Below are positions 10,867 to 20,825 of a DNA stretch of 64,000 nucleotides, piece after piece (position 1 is the stretch's first letter; every line of letters starts with the position of its first letter). The DNA comes from Ichthyophis bannanicus (lineage: Eukaryota > Chordata > Amphibia > Gymnophiona > Ichthyophiidae), in contig CM066036.1 of the NCBI GenBank assembly GCA_033557465.1, positions 585,735,574 through 585,799,573 on the forward strand. The letters are read 5' to 3'. The notes under the pieces are model-generated. The model saw nothing but the letters and a program-made list of their open reading frames with translations, did not search any database and was not told the origin of the DNA. The translations under genes and the position numbers were made by a program.

Positions 10867-11382
10867 AGCTTTACAGGGTCTGGACGGTTAGTATGGAATC
10901 GGCCTCTATAGCTTTAGTAGAGGTAGATCTTGTCAGACGAATCTCATTTTATTGATTGGATGATCAGAGAATTAATTCGGGGGAAGCGCTAGTTGTGGTA
11001 TACTTAGATTTTAGCAAGAACTTTGACACCATTCTGCATCAATAACTTTTAAGCACACTGAATGCTCTTGAAAGTCATTGACTAGGTAAGAAACTGCTGA
11101 ATGGGAAGCAACAGAGGGTACTAGTTAATGGAGTTCACTCTGAAGATAAGGACTTTACCAATGGCATGCCTCAGGGGTCAGTCCTAGGTCCTATTATCAT
11201 TTTTGTAAGCAATATTTTGGATAGTCTCTCAGAAAGGTATACTTCTTTAAGGATGATACCCAGGAAGGTGTAGATAACATGAGGAGGAATCTAGAGAAGC
11301 TTGAAGAATAGTCAAGAATTTGGCAGCTAAGATTTAATGCTAAATGCAAGGTTATGCATTTATGCTGCAATCCAATGAGATA

Positions 11383-12231
11383 ACCGTGATGTTCGCGTGA
11401 GAACAGATGAAGATATGAATCTGTAGGGAACAAGGCAGGGAGTTCTACAGAACACTGACATGGTAGATGCCTTGGATTTTCACGCAGAAGAACTGATATC
11501 TCGTGTTAACACCCCAGGCTAGAGGGGGTGTGGAGAACCCTCACAGGTATAGGAAGGGTTGATAAGTTTCTCTCTAATAATAGAGGAACTTCAGAGACAA
11601 GGACAATGCTCTATAGCAAAGCCCTCATAGTAGAAAGCTTCTCTGAAGACTGCAGAGAGCATTGTGCAGGAGAGCTATGAGATAAACTGACTGAAAATCA
11701 GTTATGTTGCCATATCCTAGAAAAGGAGATGGTTAGAATAATGTGAGAAAGCCTAACTAGTAGGAGGATCCAAGATAGTTTGGAATCACTACTGAGGCTA
11801 GACAAAATTTTGAACAAGGGACTGGAACTTGGAAAAGTCCCAGTAATACAATTACTGTAACTCCTGCAGGCAGAGCTGCTGACAGAAACAGCAGAGAGAT
11901 TGTCCTGTGCTGAATAAAGAAAAACAGACAAGAGAGGGGATATCTCTTCTCACTATCTGGGGAACGACCAGAGAAGTAGTTCAGTATGGTAGCCCTCAAG
12001 TAGTTGGAGGGTGACGTACCCATGGGGCAAGTCAACTGAAGGAAAAATGTTCAGTTGGGAAAGAAACTATCAGGTGATAGTTGCAACTGCTCTTCTGGAG
12101 AGTAAGAAGAGGAGAAGTGTGTAGTACCTGAACAAAGTAATTTTTTGACAGGTTAGTACACTGAAAAAGAAAAGCACAGTGAATAAACTTTTAATATGTA
12201 GAAGTAAAGTGTAAGTTACAATTCCCGGCCC
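11383..12231 (-). other. Noncoding tail of DIRS-III copy 1
   Basis: Highly similar to 23990-24930 (for example gtgatgttcgcgtgagaac and ggtgtggagaaccctcacag occur in both). No frame longer than about 90 codons is shared in a conserved way. This stretch takes the place occupied by polymerase and recombinase in other DIRS families. Confidence 0.7.
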
Positions 12232-14225
12232 CTATGGTTGCTGGGAATGTTGAGACTGGCCAGAACTGGAGGACTTCAGACTAGGCTGAGGCGTCTCTTG
12301 TTTAGGTACAGCCGAATGATGGGCAGGAGAGGAATGAAACTTTCTTTTCTTAGAAAAAGAAGGTTTGGTAGGACATTTCCTACTATTTGAAGAAGGAGGT
12401 GGCTTAGAATGGTTTCTAGTGGAAGAAGAGTCAGGGGAGCATTGAGCAACCTGATGTAAAGCCTCCTTATTAAAAAGACCTTCCCCTGTACAAGGAGAAT
12501 GAGCTAGTATAGTTTGTGCCCATTTGCTCAAGTCTCAAGCCTCAAGCCAGGCTCTGCGACGTGCTGCAATGGCAATAGCAGAGGATCTGCTAATGGACTC
12601 AAAAGAATCTATAGAAGCACGAGACAGAAACCAGGATATATTCCGGCTGTGATTGATGAGCAAGGTATAATCAGTAGCCTTGGGCTCTGGTAAAAAAGCG
12701 GTCAAAAGAGACAATTTCTCTGTGACTTCCTGGAGTGTTAGACTCATGTGAAAAATATATGAGAGAACTCTAGAAGCCAGCATAGAGTTTCGGAAGGCCT
12801 GACGGCCAAAAGCATCGAGTGTTCGTGAAGAACGACCTGGCGGAAAAGAAGAATGCTGCTTCTTGCTCTTAACTTTCCTCAGTGCCGATTCCACTACAAG
12901 GGAACGATGAGAAAGTTGAGGCTTTTGGAACCCTGGAGGGGTGGCACTCGGTACCGAACCTCAATGTCTGGAGAAATTTGAGGAAGTCGTAAGGGCGATT
13001 TCCAAACCCTGAGAAGGAGATCCTGGAGAGCAGGATGTAAAGGAAAGTTGATATTCTCCAGTTGTGCCGGTGAGCCATGAGTAGGATCACAACCAGGGAT
13101 AGAAATATTAAGGAAGGTTGCCATATCCCGGAGAAAAGCCTGGAAAGACTGATCTCCTATGGGAACTATCCCTGGTAAGGCTAAAGAAAAAGCCTGAGTA
13201 TCAGAGGACGTACAGGGTACCGCACCAATGCCAGGTATCGGTTCCAAACTAGGCATCGGTGCAAGAACAGGCATCAACCTTGCTACTGATAAAGGACTAG
13301 CAGGTGAAGTAGTCATCGGGAACTGCTGTAGTGGTACCGAGATCATAAGGGAGTTATGGCTAGGATCTTCGGAACTACCTATTTGGAAACGACAGGAGTC
13401 GGTTCCGGGACGCGTCGGTACGCAGTCCTCGAGACTCTATATCGATTCAAGGCTCGGCATCGAAGAGAGCGAGACTATCGATGCATGTCTCGATAGTTCC
13501 GACGCCGGTGGCAGTATCGGCGATGCCGATACCACTAAGGCAGCCTGGGTGACATCGATCGATACCGACAGTACCGAGGATACCCGATGAGCACCTATCC
13601 ATCCCGATGCCGATGCTAGGGTATCGGAACCGATCGACGCCGGGACCGTCCCGGAGCATGGCTGAGATTGAGGGAAGTCAATGCGGTGCATATCGATCGG
13701 TCTCGAAGGTACCGAGGATGCCCGATGACGATCCCTGGTGAAGAGTGGAGTACTCGACACCGGTGCCGATGCCGGAGGCTCGGTACCGCTCGAAGCGGAT
13801 ACCACCCTCGCGCATGGCTCAGGCATGTTCTGTGAGGGGTGAGCCCCAGGAACATCCTGAAACCCCTTTAACGCTTTGGAGCCCGAAGACTCCCGCAGGG
13901 GTAATGCCAATGGATTCTTGAGGGTAAGGCCGGAGCCGTCACCATTTTGGGCATGGGACATACCACTCAAGCATTGACTAGTCTTAACAGACTGTTTTTG
14001 GGTTACCTGATCCTGTGAAGAAGAGAAACCGGGTACCCTCACTGCCGAAGAAAAAACAGTATCGAGGGAAACTCTAAACACTGAAGGTTTCCTCACAAAA
14101 TTATCTCCTGACAAGTCAGGGGAAAAAGGGTCAGGACCCACACAGTTGAGACACCAACTATTAGTGTCTAGAAAGAAACAGGTGTTTCCACATCGAATGC
14201 ACTTCTTAGGAAAAGAAGGCTCCAT
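12232..14225 (-). pseudogene. DIRS-III gag (copy 1)
   Basis: Starts at 14225 with MEPSFPKKCIRCGN; CxxC pairs follow (KKCIRC, WCLNCVGPD), but the two His of the DIRS-I/II cluster are replaced. A Ser-rich middle (14225-13437), a central part (13346-12894) and the conserved capsid-like C-terminal part (12894-12535, then 12531-12232) make about 660 codons in all. Breaks: a nonsense codon near 13437 (copy 2 reads on), a frameshift near 12894, and a nonsense codon near 12533. The tail is rich in Ser, Lys and Gln and ends QSQHSQQP. Function inferred as particle protein from position and similarity to the other DIRS gags here. Confidence 0.75.
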
Positions 14226-14399
14226 AATGAAAAGGCCTAGTAGGCCTAAAAAGTTAAGGCAAAAAAAACTGAAAAAAAAGTTTTACAGACTTTAGCCAAA
14301 AAACCACCGGCGGTACCAGGGGTAGCGGGAAAAACAGCCACGACCACAAGAAAACAAAAAACTAAAATAATTAAAGCAATTAAAATGAAAAGTTTCTGC

Positions 14400-14600
14400 G
14401 GTGACAGGAGGACGTCCTGCCGGCTCCGCGGAAAAACGAAAACTGAAGAGAGGCTGTGGAGAAGGCGGGAAGTCACTACGCAGGCGCGAGGGATGCTGCC
14501 AAAAGCTTTCTGATTGAAAGCTGGGCAGCATTCCCGTGCAGGCTCCGCCGGTACCGACGTACCCATATGTGAAGACTCATTCCTGCTTGTTCCTGGAGAT
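14400..14600. repeat. Right terminal repeat of DIRS-III copy 1
   Basis: Nearly identical to 32450-32651 and inverted relative to the DIRS-III left end at 22302-22500 (shared blocks gtaccgacgtacccatatg and cagcattcccgtgcaggctc). Ends in cttgttcctggagat at 14600. Confidence 0.8.
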
Positions 14601-15122
14601 GGCCTGCTGCATGGATTGTACCGTAGTACCCATAGTCGCCACAACTGCCTGGATGTCGGTACCGGTGTTAGCCGGTACCCCAGAGCAGTCAAACAGGAGA
14701 TCGGTCAAGGCCGTGCCATCGATGTCTACCTATAACCCCATAGGAGGAGCTTTGGAAGCCGGAGCTTCCCGCCTGGGTTGTTTGGCTGGGGCAGGGTCCT
14801 CAGAGTCAAATGTAAGGGCCTCTCGCTGCTTAGAGGGAGATTTGCCTTTTGAGGACTTGCCTGAAGAATGTTTGGTTACCTGAGATCCGTCAGGAGAAGA
14901 AGACCTGGAGGATGTTGATGCTGGAGTATCGGTAGAAAACAGCATATGAAACTTAGCTGCTCTGTTCTGTAAGCCCCTTTTGGACATCAGAGAGCAGGAT
15001 GGATAATCCGGAATGGAATGGTCAGGCCCCAAACATTTAAGACACCACTCATGGGTATCTGTGACTGAAATAGTACCGGTACACTTGGTGCATTTTTTAA
15101 AACCAGAAGCTGGTTTTTCCAT
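14601..15122 (-). pseudogene. DIRS-II gag N-terminal fragment (copy E)
   Basis: The start at 15122 (MEKPASGFKK) is chosen because it aligns with starts of the other DIRS gags; the frame extends further upstream but without similarity. The Cys/His cluster is complete here: CTKC, nine residues, H, EW, CLKC, four residues, H. A Ser/Lys-rich stretch follows (SSRSSSPDGSQVTK). The frame closes at 14730 and the gene is cut at 14601 by DIRS-III copy 1. Confidence 0.75.
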
Positions 15123-15497
15123 GAGGGAGACCTGAGAAGGCCTAGAGGCCTCACAGAAAAAATACACCAAGTGAAGAAAAAGTAACTATTTTTTTTTTTT
15201 TTAAATAAACGAAAAAAGACCGGCGGTAGCGGTCCGGAATCGGGGAAGGCAGACACGCGGTCAAAGAAACAAATTAAAATAACAATTTCTTCAGCGGTGA
15301 CAGGAACACGACCTGCTGGCTCTGCGGAAAAAGAAGAACTGAAGAGAGTTGGTCAGGAAGGCGGGAAGGCAGCGCGCATGCGCTGTGGGAGGCCCCAAAA
15401 GCTTCCTTTCTGGGAAGCTGGGGAGCTTTCCCGCGCAGGCTCCGTCGGTTCCGACGTACCCATATGTGAGAACTCATTCCTGCTTGTTCCTGGAGAT
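14601..15497 (-). mobile_element. DIRS-II 5' stub (copy E)
   Basis: Consists of a DIRS-II gag N-terminus (15122-14730 and on to 14601) and its right terminal repeat (about 15300-15497, ending ttcctggagat). The rest of the element is absent: DIRS-III copy 1 abuts it at 14600/14601. Confidence 0.75.
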
Positions 15498-15723
15498 ATA
15501 GTTCTCTCATGAAAATGTATACAGCCCAATGTAGAAAGTTCAACCTGTATATATTGCACTACAAATCAAGATTTACCTATCCACACACTCATGAACACTA
15601 CCTTCACAACCACTGCATGCTGACACCCCCGCACTACCCTACTTGATTGGTTTGCAGTGAAATCCGCTTTTATTCAAGGATAAAGCGGAATATAAATACT
15701 TTTAAATCAATAAATAAAATTAA
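15498..15723 (+). mobile_element. L2-like LINE 3' tail fragment
   Basis: About 225 bp ending aagcggaatataaatacttt followed by an A/T-rich aataaataaaattaaaa tail. Similar in form to 4905-5071. Non-coding; it sits between two DIRS remnants. Confidence 0.6.
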
Positions 15724-15904
15724 AAAGTTGCTGTCGCATCGGGAAACCCCATCTAGGCGGTAGTGAGATGTGAATGTGTGGACTGAAGAACACATTGCAG
15801 CCCTACAGATCTCTTCCATGGAGACCTAGCGCAAGTTAGCCAGTGACGCAGCCATAGCTCTGGCATTATGAGCAGTGACATGACCATCAAGGCTCTGGCC
15901 TACC
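15724..15904 (-). pseudogene. DIRS-H tyrosine recombinase C-terminal fragment
   Basis: On the minus strand it reads SMEEICRAAMCSSVHTFTSH then YRLDG, the ending of a DIRS recombinase around the catalytic Tyr, preceded by the region containing the HxxR motif. The upstream part of the same gene resumes at 35290 after the PLE insertion, linked by a 19-bp target duplication. This is the outermost layer of the nest. Confidence 0.75.
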
Positions 15905-15923
15905 TGGACATAAGCGAAAGAGA

Positions 15924-16093
15924 CACCCAGTCCAAAATACGTGGTTAAAACAGGAAGGAATCTTTTATTGAAAGTTGATGTAAATCGCACTTCTAAAAGC
16001 CCAAAGAGCGCGACACAGGCCGTGTTTCGATTTTACTTCATCAGGGGATTTAGGCGTGCTACATCCATAAATACACAAACATAAATATCATCA
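15924..16093. repeat. PLE 1 left inverted arm, outer part
   Basis: Complement of 35238 down to about 35060, starting cacccagtccaaaatacg. The arm continues at 22116-22223 after the DIRS-IV insertion. Confidence 0.85.
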
Positions 16094-16143
16094 AGAGTAA
16101 ATTAGATTTACCTGGTAATTGTTGTTCCTTAAGGAACTTTATT

Positions 16144-16259
16144 CCAGTCCCGGAACCATAGAGTTTAGAAACTCCTCCAGCAGCCTTGGAGACTGAAAGA
16201 CATCATCGCTTTGCTGGCACCAGTATAAATAGGCAGGGACCGCCCCCTTCACCAGTACC
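16144..16259. repeat. Left inverted terminal repeat of DIRS-IV
   Basis: Pairs with 21980-22095 (ccagtcccggaaccatagag against ctctatggttccgggactgg). The outermost bases (16094-16143 and 22096-22115) are not mutually complementary and are instead represented in the internal complementary region. Confidence 0.88.
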
Positions 16260-16549
16260 TATTGACAAAGCAAACTGAGCAGAGCAACAAATAAGTAGAT
16301 AACATAGCAATAACCATAACTATCTCTGTATATTCGGGATTTAATTTCTTTATTTATTTTATTAATGTATTGGTTTTCTTTTTGCTTATACAGTAACCTC
16401 ATGCCTAGAACCAGAAAACTGGAACACACAAACAGTGCTGTGGAAGGGCTCCCACGATGGCTTCACAATACGATCTCTGAGAACCCCCCCAACAACCAGA
16501 TTGCAGCGACTAATCCTCACGCACTTCAGGCCAAACGACCCCTGAAACC
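16260..16549. other. DIRS-IV spacer between left terminal repeat and internal complementary region
   Basis: About 290 bp, AT-rich at 16320-16390. A short plus-strand frame starts here but has no recognisable content. Probably noncoding. Confidence 0.5.
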
Positions 16550-16665
16550 TAGGGTGGGATCCGGGACTGGACTAGAGTTCCTTAAGGAACAACAATTAGC
16601 AGGTAAGTCTAATTTACTCTTCCTTTGCGTCCCTCTAGTCCAGTCCCAGAACCACAGAGGATGTA
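16550..16665. other. Internal complementary region of DIRS-IV
   Basis: Up to 16620 it is the complement of the left end of the element (16094-about 16160). From 16621 it is the complement of the right end (to 22115). The fused junction ctaatttactct|tcctttgc thus represents both element ends joined. In DIRS biology such a region templates completion of the ends and circle formation. It sits just after the recombinase gene. Confidence 0.85.
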
Positions 16666-16680
16666 ACAGAGCAGTACATA

Positions 16681-17750
16681 TCAACGGGAGGGACCCGCAA
16701 GCCCAGCCTGAAGTACCGCTGAGCCAAAACGACCATCCCCCGCTGCCTGCACATCTAGCCTATAGTGCTTTGCAAAAGAGTGCAACGACGACCAAGTCGC
16801 CGCCCTACAAATATCCTCCACAGGGACCAAACTGAACTCCGCCCAAGACGCCACTTGCGCCCTAGACGAGTGCGCTCTAAGACCTGCCGGTACTGCCTTA
16901 CCGTTCAACAGGTACGCCAACGCAATCGCTTCCTTCAACCAACGCGAAATGGATGCCTTCGCCGCCGCTTCCCCTTTCCGCAGACCGCCGAAGGCCACAA
17001 ACAACCTGTCGGACCTGCAAAAAGGCGCCGTCCGACGTAGGTAAGTTCTAAGAACCCGGCGCACATCTAACAGGTGCAACCTGCCCTCTGACTTCTCCTT
17101 CTGCCGCTCCGAGAACACAGGCAGCGACACCACCTGGTTAAGATGAAAAGCAGAAACTACCTTCGGCAGGAACGCCGGAACTGTACGCAGAACGACCTTA
17201 TGATTAAAGAAGGACAAATACGGCTCCTTACAGGACAAAGCTGCAACTCCGAGATCCTCCTCACGGAACAAATCGCCACCAGAAACACTGTCTTCAACGT
17301 CAGATCTTTTAGCGAAGCCCCCTTCAAAGGCTCAAACGGCGCTCTGAGCAAGGCCTCCAAAACGAGATTTAGGTCCCACGCTGGCACCGAACAACGCCTG
17401 GAGGGATGCATGAGCAAGACAGCTCGCAGAAACCGACGAATGTCACCGTGAGCACCCAACACCTGGCCATTCACCTTACCGCGGTAACAGGAGATGGCCG
17501 CTAACTGTACCCGCAAGGAACTGGACGCCAACCCTTTGTCCACGCCATCCTGCAGGAAAGAAAGGATCTGAGAAATCGAGGCCCCCAAGGGCCGCAGACC
17601 CCATTCCGCACACCAAGCCTCAAAAATACGCCAAACCCAGATGTACGCCAACGAAGTGGAATGCCTACGCGCTTTAAGCAAAGTGGTAATGACCGCCGCC
17701 GAATAACTTTTGGCCATCATCCGAGCCCTTTCAAGAGCCATGCCGTAAGC
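16681..17750 (-). pseudogene. DIRS-IV tyrosine recombinase, one frameshift
   Basis: Integrase of the element. N-terminal part about 17750-17240 (LEAWC-type core segment IFEAWCAEWGLRPLG, then AWDLNLVLEALL and box I with ICSVRRISELQ). The C-terminal part is in another frame, 17271-16681: KVVLRTVPAFLPKVVS, catalytic HSSR within GLRAHSSRAQ, CRAATWSSLHSFAKHY with the catalytic Tyr, and a normal end. The shift lies at about 17230-17260, right after box I. The open frame runs on to 19508 upstream, but that part is the shadow of the polymerase frame. N-terminal start not determined. Confidence 0.83.
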
Positions 17751-19711
17751 GAGAATCGACTCACCTGGGGCATGCGAAGAGGACCTTGACGCAGGACATC
17801 CCCCCGCTGTGGCAGCCTCCAAGGACTGTCCACCAGTAACTGCACCAAGTCTGCATACCACGGCCTTCGGGGCCAGTCGGGCGCTATCAGGACCACCATG
17901 CCGCGGTGACGCTCTATGCGCTGCACCACCCGACCTATGAGAGCCCATGGCGGAAACACATAGAGAAGCCCCCCTTCCGGCCACTGCTGTGCTAACGCAT
18001 CGAGCCCTTCCGACATCCGCTCTCGCCGCCTGCTGAAGGATCTCTCCACTTTTGCGGACTCGAAGCTCGCCATCAGATCCATTTGCGGAATCCCCCACCG
18101 CCGCACCAACAAAGCAAAGACGTCCGGGTGAAGCACCCACTCCCCCGGATCCACCCTGCGGCGACTGAGGAAATCCGCCTCGACATTGTCCACTCCGGCC
18201 AAATGTTGTGCCGACAAAGCTTGTAGATTCCGCTCGGCCCAGCCTAACAACTGAGCCGCCTCTGCTTCCAGCGTCGCACTGCCGGTGCCACCTTGCCGAT
18301 TGATGTAGGCTACGGTCGTCACATTGTCGGACAGAATGCACACTGCGTGCTGGGCCAAGCACCCCTGAAACTGTTGAAGCGCCAAAAATACTGCTCTCAT
18401 CTCCAGCCGGATGATCGACCAGTTCCTTTCCTCTTGGGACCAAGGCCCCTGGGCAAATCTTCCCTCGAAATGCGCTCCCCAGCCCAAGAGACTCGCATCC
18501 GTCATTAGCAAGCTCCAAGAGGGAGGCTCGAGGGGCATGCCCGCCTCTAAACTTCCCGGCTTCAACCACCAGAGAAGTTTGCGACGTACTTCCGGAGGAC
18601 AAACTAGGCGCTGTGATAACGCATCCCGCTGATGAGACCAACGCCGGAGCAGCGTGCTCTGCAACGGATGCATGTGCGCCCTGGCCCATGGCACCACCTC
18701 GATTGTTGCCGCCATCGTTCCCAGCAATTGTAGATACTGCCACGCCGTCGGCGCCGTCTTGGACAAAAACCGAGTCACTAAGTGCCGCAACCCCTGTGCT
18801 CGATGATCCGGGAGAAACACCGCCGCCTGCTGTGTCTTGAACCGCACCCCCAAATATTCCAGGGACTGCGAGGGCACCACGCTGCTCTTTGCAAAGTTGA
18901 CCACCCAGCCCAGGCTTTCCAGCAGCTGCACTACCCTGGATTTTGCGCGGATTAGCCAATCGTCCAAATATGGATGCACCATCACCCCCTCCTTGCGGAG
19001 CGCTGCCGCCACCACCACCACCACGATCTTGGTGAACGTTCGCGGAGCGGTGGCCAGCCCGAAGGGCACCGCCTGAAACTGGAAATGCCCCATCGGCACC
19101 GCAAAGCGCAGAAACCTTTGATGCTCCGGCCGCACCGGGATATGCAGATACGCTTCCATAAGATCCAAGGACGTCAGGAATTCCCCTGCTCTGACCGCCG
19201 CAATAACCGACCGAAGCGTCTCCATAAGAAAATGGGTGACCCTGAGACAACGATTTACCCGCTTTAGGTCTAGAATCGGCCGAAACGCACCCTCTTTCTT
19301 TGGCACCATGAAATAGATGGAGTATCGACCGCTGCCGCACTGATCCGGAGGGACGGGGACTACCGTCTTGAGCTGCAGCAGCCGTTGGAGAGTATCTGCT
19401 ACCGCACGCAACTTCAGCGGCGCTTTGCAAGGAGATCGGACAAAGGAATCTAACACGGGACGATGGAGTTCTAGAGCATAACCCTCTCGAATGATCTCTA
19501 GGACCCACCTGTCCGACGTAATCCGGACCCAGGCAGGGTAAAACTCCCGCAAACGAGCCCCCACGGGAATCACCCCCACCTGAGCCCGTGGTATTTCATT
19601 GGGACTTTTTTGCAGCCGAGGACTGGAACGGCGCAAACCCCCGGCCTGCTCCCCGGAAGCCCCGAAAACCTTGCCCCCATGCAGGATACCTCGCCCGCTG
19701 CGATTGGCCAA
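17717..19711 (-). CDS. DIRS-IV reverse transcriptase/RNase H
   Basis: Open frame of 664 codons. The RT N-terminal segment RYSIYFMVPKKEGAFRPILD (about residue 125) is followed by SLDLMEAYLHIPV, HFQFQAVPFGLATAPRTF and the catalytic box HPYLDDWLI near residue 245. A connection domain comes next, then RNase H (TDASLLGWGAHFEG near 404, LEMRAVFLAL, LSDNVTTVAYINRQGG near 463). A final 170-residue segment (YVFPPWALIGRV, LIAPDWPRRPWY) occupies the place of the methyltransferase-like domain reported in DIRS polyproteins. It overlaps gag by 116 nt and the recombinase by a few dozen. The start codon is uncertain. The frame is intact, so this may be a usable copy. Confidence 0.87.
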   Translation of the reverse strand: MANRSGRGILHGGKVFGASGEQAGGLRRSSPRLQKSPNEIPRAQVGVIPVGARLREFYPAWVRITSDRWVLEIIREGYALELHRPVLDSFVRSPCKAPLKLRAVADTLQRLLQLKTVVPVPPDQCGSGRYSIYFMVPKKEGAFRPILDLKRVNRCLRVTHFLMETLRSVIAAVRAGEFLTSLDLMEAYLHIPVRPEHQRFLRFAVPMGHFQFQAVPFGLATAPRTFTKIVVVVVAAALRKEGVMVHPYLDDWLIRAKSRVVQLLESLGWVVNFAKSSVVPSQSLEYLGVRFKTQQAAVFLPDHRAQGLRHLVTRFLSKTAPTAWQYLQLLGTMAATIEVVPWARAHMHPLQSTLLRRWSHQRDALSQRLVCPPEVRRKLLWWLKPGSLEAGMPLEPPSWSLLMTDASLLGWGAHFEGRFAQGPWSQEERNWSIIRLEMRAVFLALQQFQGCLAQHAVCILSDNVTTVAYINRQGGTGSATLEAEAAQLLGWAERNLQALSAQHLAGVDNVEADFLSRRRVDPGEWVLHPDVFALLVRRWGIPQMDLMASFESAKVERSFSRRRERMSEGLDALAQQWPEGGLLYVFPPWALIGRVVQRIERHRGMVVLIAPDWPRRPWYADLVQLLVDSPWRLPQRGDVLRQGPLRMPQVSRFSLTAWLLKGLG

Positions 19712-20723
19712 AGCGAGAGGAACGAAATCTACAAAACTCTCTAGGAGTCCCCCGGGGCCCGGCCGAATTCCGGCCTTGCTTCGGCTTATCCTCGGGAAGC
19801 CTACCTCCCTTTAACTCCCCGAGATTCTTGACCAACTTCTCCAAATCCTCGCCAAACAAAAGCTTGCCCCTAAAAGGCAACTTGCTAAGGCGAGCCTTTG
19901 ACGACCCGTCCGCCGACCAATTGTGCAACCAGCGATATCGCCGAGCCGCCACCACCGAAGCCATACTCTCAGCCAAACCGCAGATGAGATCATAATGAAT
20001 GTCCGCTAAGTACGCTGTCCCTGACTCCATCCGCGCAACCTCTTCCACCTGACCTTCCAAGAGATCCCCCTGCAACCGCTGGGACCATCGCAAACAGGCT
20101 CTCGCCACCCATGCCCCAGCTATGGAGGCCTGCATGGAGAGGGCACTAACATCGAACACCTGTTTCAACAGGGTATCCAACTTACGATCCTGCACATCCT
20201 TCAACGCAGCTGCCCCCTCCACCGGAATAGTGGTCTTCTTAGTGACCGCCGAGACCGCCGCATCTACCTTAGGGGAGCGAAACAGTTCCCTGTCCTGATC
20301 AGCTAGCGGATAAAGGCGAGCTAAGGCCCGGGAACCCTTCAGGGCCGACTCTGGCAAGTCCCATTCCTCCTGGATCATACTCCTAAAAATCCTATGCACA
20401 GGAAAAACCTTCTGGGACGTGCGAACCGCCTGCAAGAGGGGATCCTCCAAAGCTTCCTCCGTAGCCGCTCCCCCTGAGAGCATATTAAGCGTCCTTAGAG
20501 TCTCCGTAATCAAGGCCGGCAGCTCCTCGCGGCGAAAAACCCTGACAACCCAACTCTGCTCTCCTGCATCAGGCAATTCGCCTTCTTCTAAATCGCCCAC
20601 GGAGACCTCCTCCAAAAGTGCATCCACCTCACCGAGGTCCTCCCCGAGACGAGACACCGGACTCTCCTCCCTGATGCCCCGTGACCTCTTAGCCGCAGGA
20701 GCGCTTTCCGCAGGGCTGTCCAC
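19596..20723 (-). CDS. DIRS-IV gag, main part
   Basis: Frame of 375 codons upstream of and overlapping the polymerase. Acidic N-terminus (LGEVDALLEEVSVGDLEEGE), a central helical region (LADQDRELFRSPKVDAAVSA; YLADIHYDLICGLAESMASV) and a basic Gly/Arg/Phe-rich end (GQGFRGFRGAGRGFAPF) typical of nucleic-acid-binding gag tails. The segment FRGKLLFGEDLEKLV parallels GENLFGKPM in the DIRS-I and -II gags, which supports the gag assignment. The true N-terminus is probably in the separate frame 21089-20826. Confidence 0.78.
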   Translation of the reverse strand: MDSPAESAPAAKRSRGIREESPVSRLGEDLGEVDALLEEVSVGDLEEGELPDAGEQSWVVRVFRREELPALITETLRTLNMLSGGAATEEALEDPLLQAVRTSQKVFPVHRIFRSMIQEEWDLPESALKGSRALARLYPLADQDRELFRSPKVDAAVSAVTKKTTIPVEGAAALKDVQDRKLDTLLKQVFDVSALSMQASIAGAWVARACLRWSQRLQGDLLEGQVEEVARMESGTAYLADIHYDLICGLAESMASVVAARRYRWLHNWSADGSSKARLSKLPFRGKLLFGEDLEKLVKNLGELKGGRLPEDKPKQGRNSAGPRGTPREFCRFRSSRFGQSQRARYPAWGQGFRGFRGAGRGFAPFQSSAAKKSQ

Positions 20724-20825
20724 CGACCCCGGCCGCTTAAGCCCCTGCGCCCCGAGGCGGAGCAGACATGGCCAGTTGAAGCAATGCGAAGGCCTGCTGC
20801 ATGAGGGAAAAGAAATTTGGTGGTA

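Larger units (their letters stand above)
10090..10900. other. Unidentified insert with two hairpins inside the CR1 relic
   Basis: About 800 bp between two parts of the CR1 reverse transcriptase. Its left 120 bp (gttcaaggcgagttacattc) resembles a LINE-L2-type 3' segment. The rest has two inverted repeats (10647-10706 and 10748-10866) and no convincing reading frame. I do not recognise the family. Confidence 0.5.
10034..11382 (+). mobile_element. CR1-like LINE remnant, interrupted
   Basis: Plus-strand fragments of a CR1 reverse transcriptase. At 10036-10080 the translation reads NYRPVCLTSVMSKL, the RT motif preceding the fingers. At about 10915-11230 come GRSCQTNLI-like and (V)YLDFSKNFDTILH-like segments and a PQGSVLGPI-like box. 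At 11290-11380 it reads RIWQLRFNAKCKVMH-like. Between 10090 and 10900 lies unrelated sequence. Many stops; a relic. Confidence 0.7.
11383..14600 (-). mobile_element. DIRS-III copy 1: gag-only DIRS element, left end missing
   Basis: Carries a DIRS-like right terminal repeat (to 14600), a long gag gene (14225-12232) and an approximately 850-bp noncoding tail (12231-11383), without any RT, RNase H or recombinase. Copy 2 (22302-32651) has the same organisation. Homology between the two copies begins at 11383 here and about 23990 there, so the left 1.7 kb of this copy is missing. It abuts a CR1 relic on the left and a DIRS-II gag on the right, into which it probably inserted. Confidence 0.75.

Noticed and set aside
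17717..18300. A definite methyltransferase domain after RNase H in DIRS polyproteins
   Set aside because: Position and the conserved FPP...APxWPxxPW pattern fit, but I cannot identify a cofactor-binding motif with certainty, so I left it as a possible domain.
17750..19508. Upstream two thirds of a 783-codon minus-strand frame read as part of the recombinase
   Set aside because: This part is the shadow of the RT/RNase H frame (17717-19711), which has all polymerase motifs; only the portion below about 17750 has recombinase motifs.
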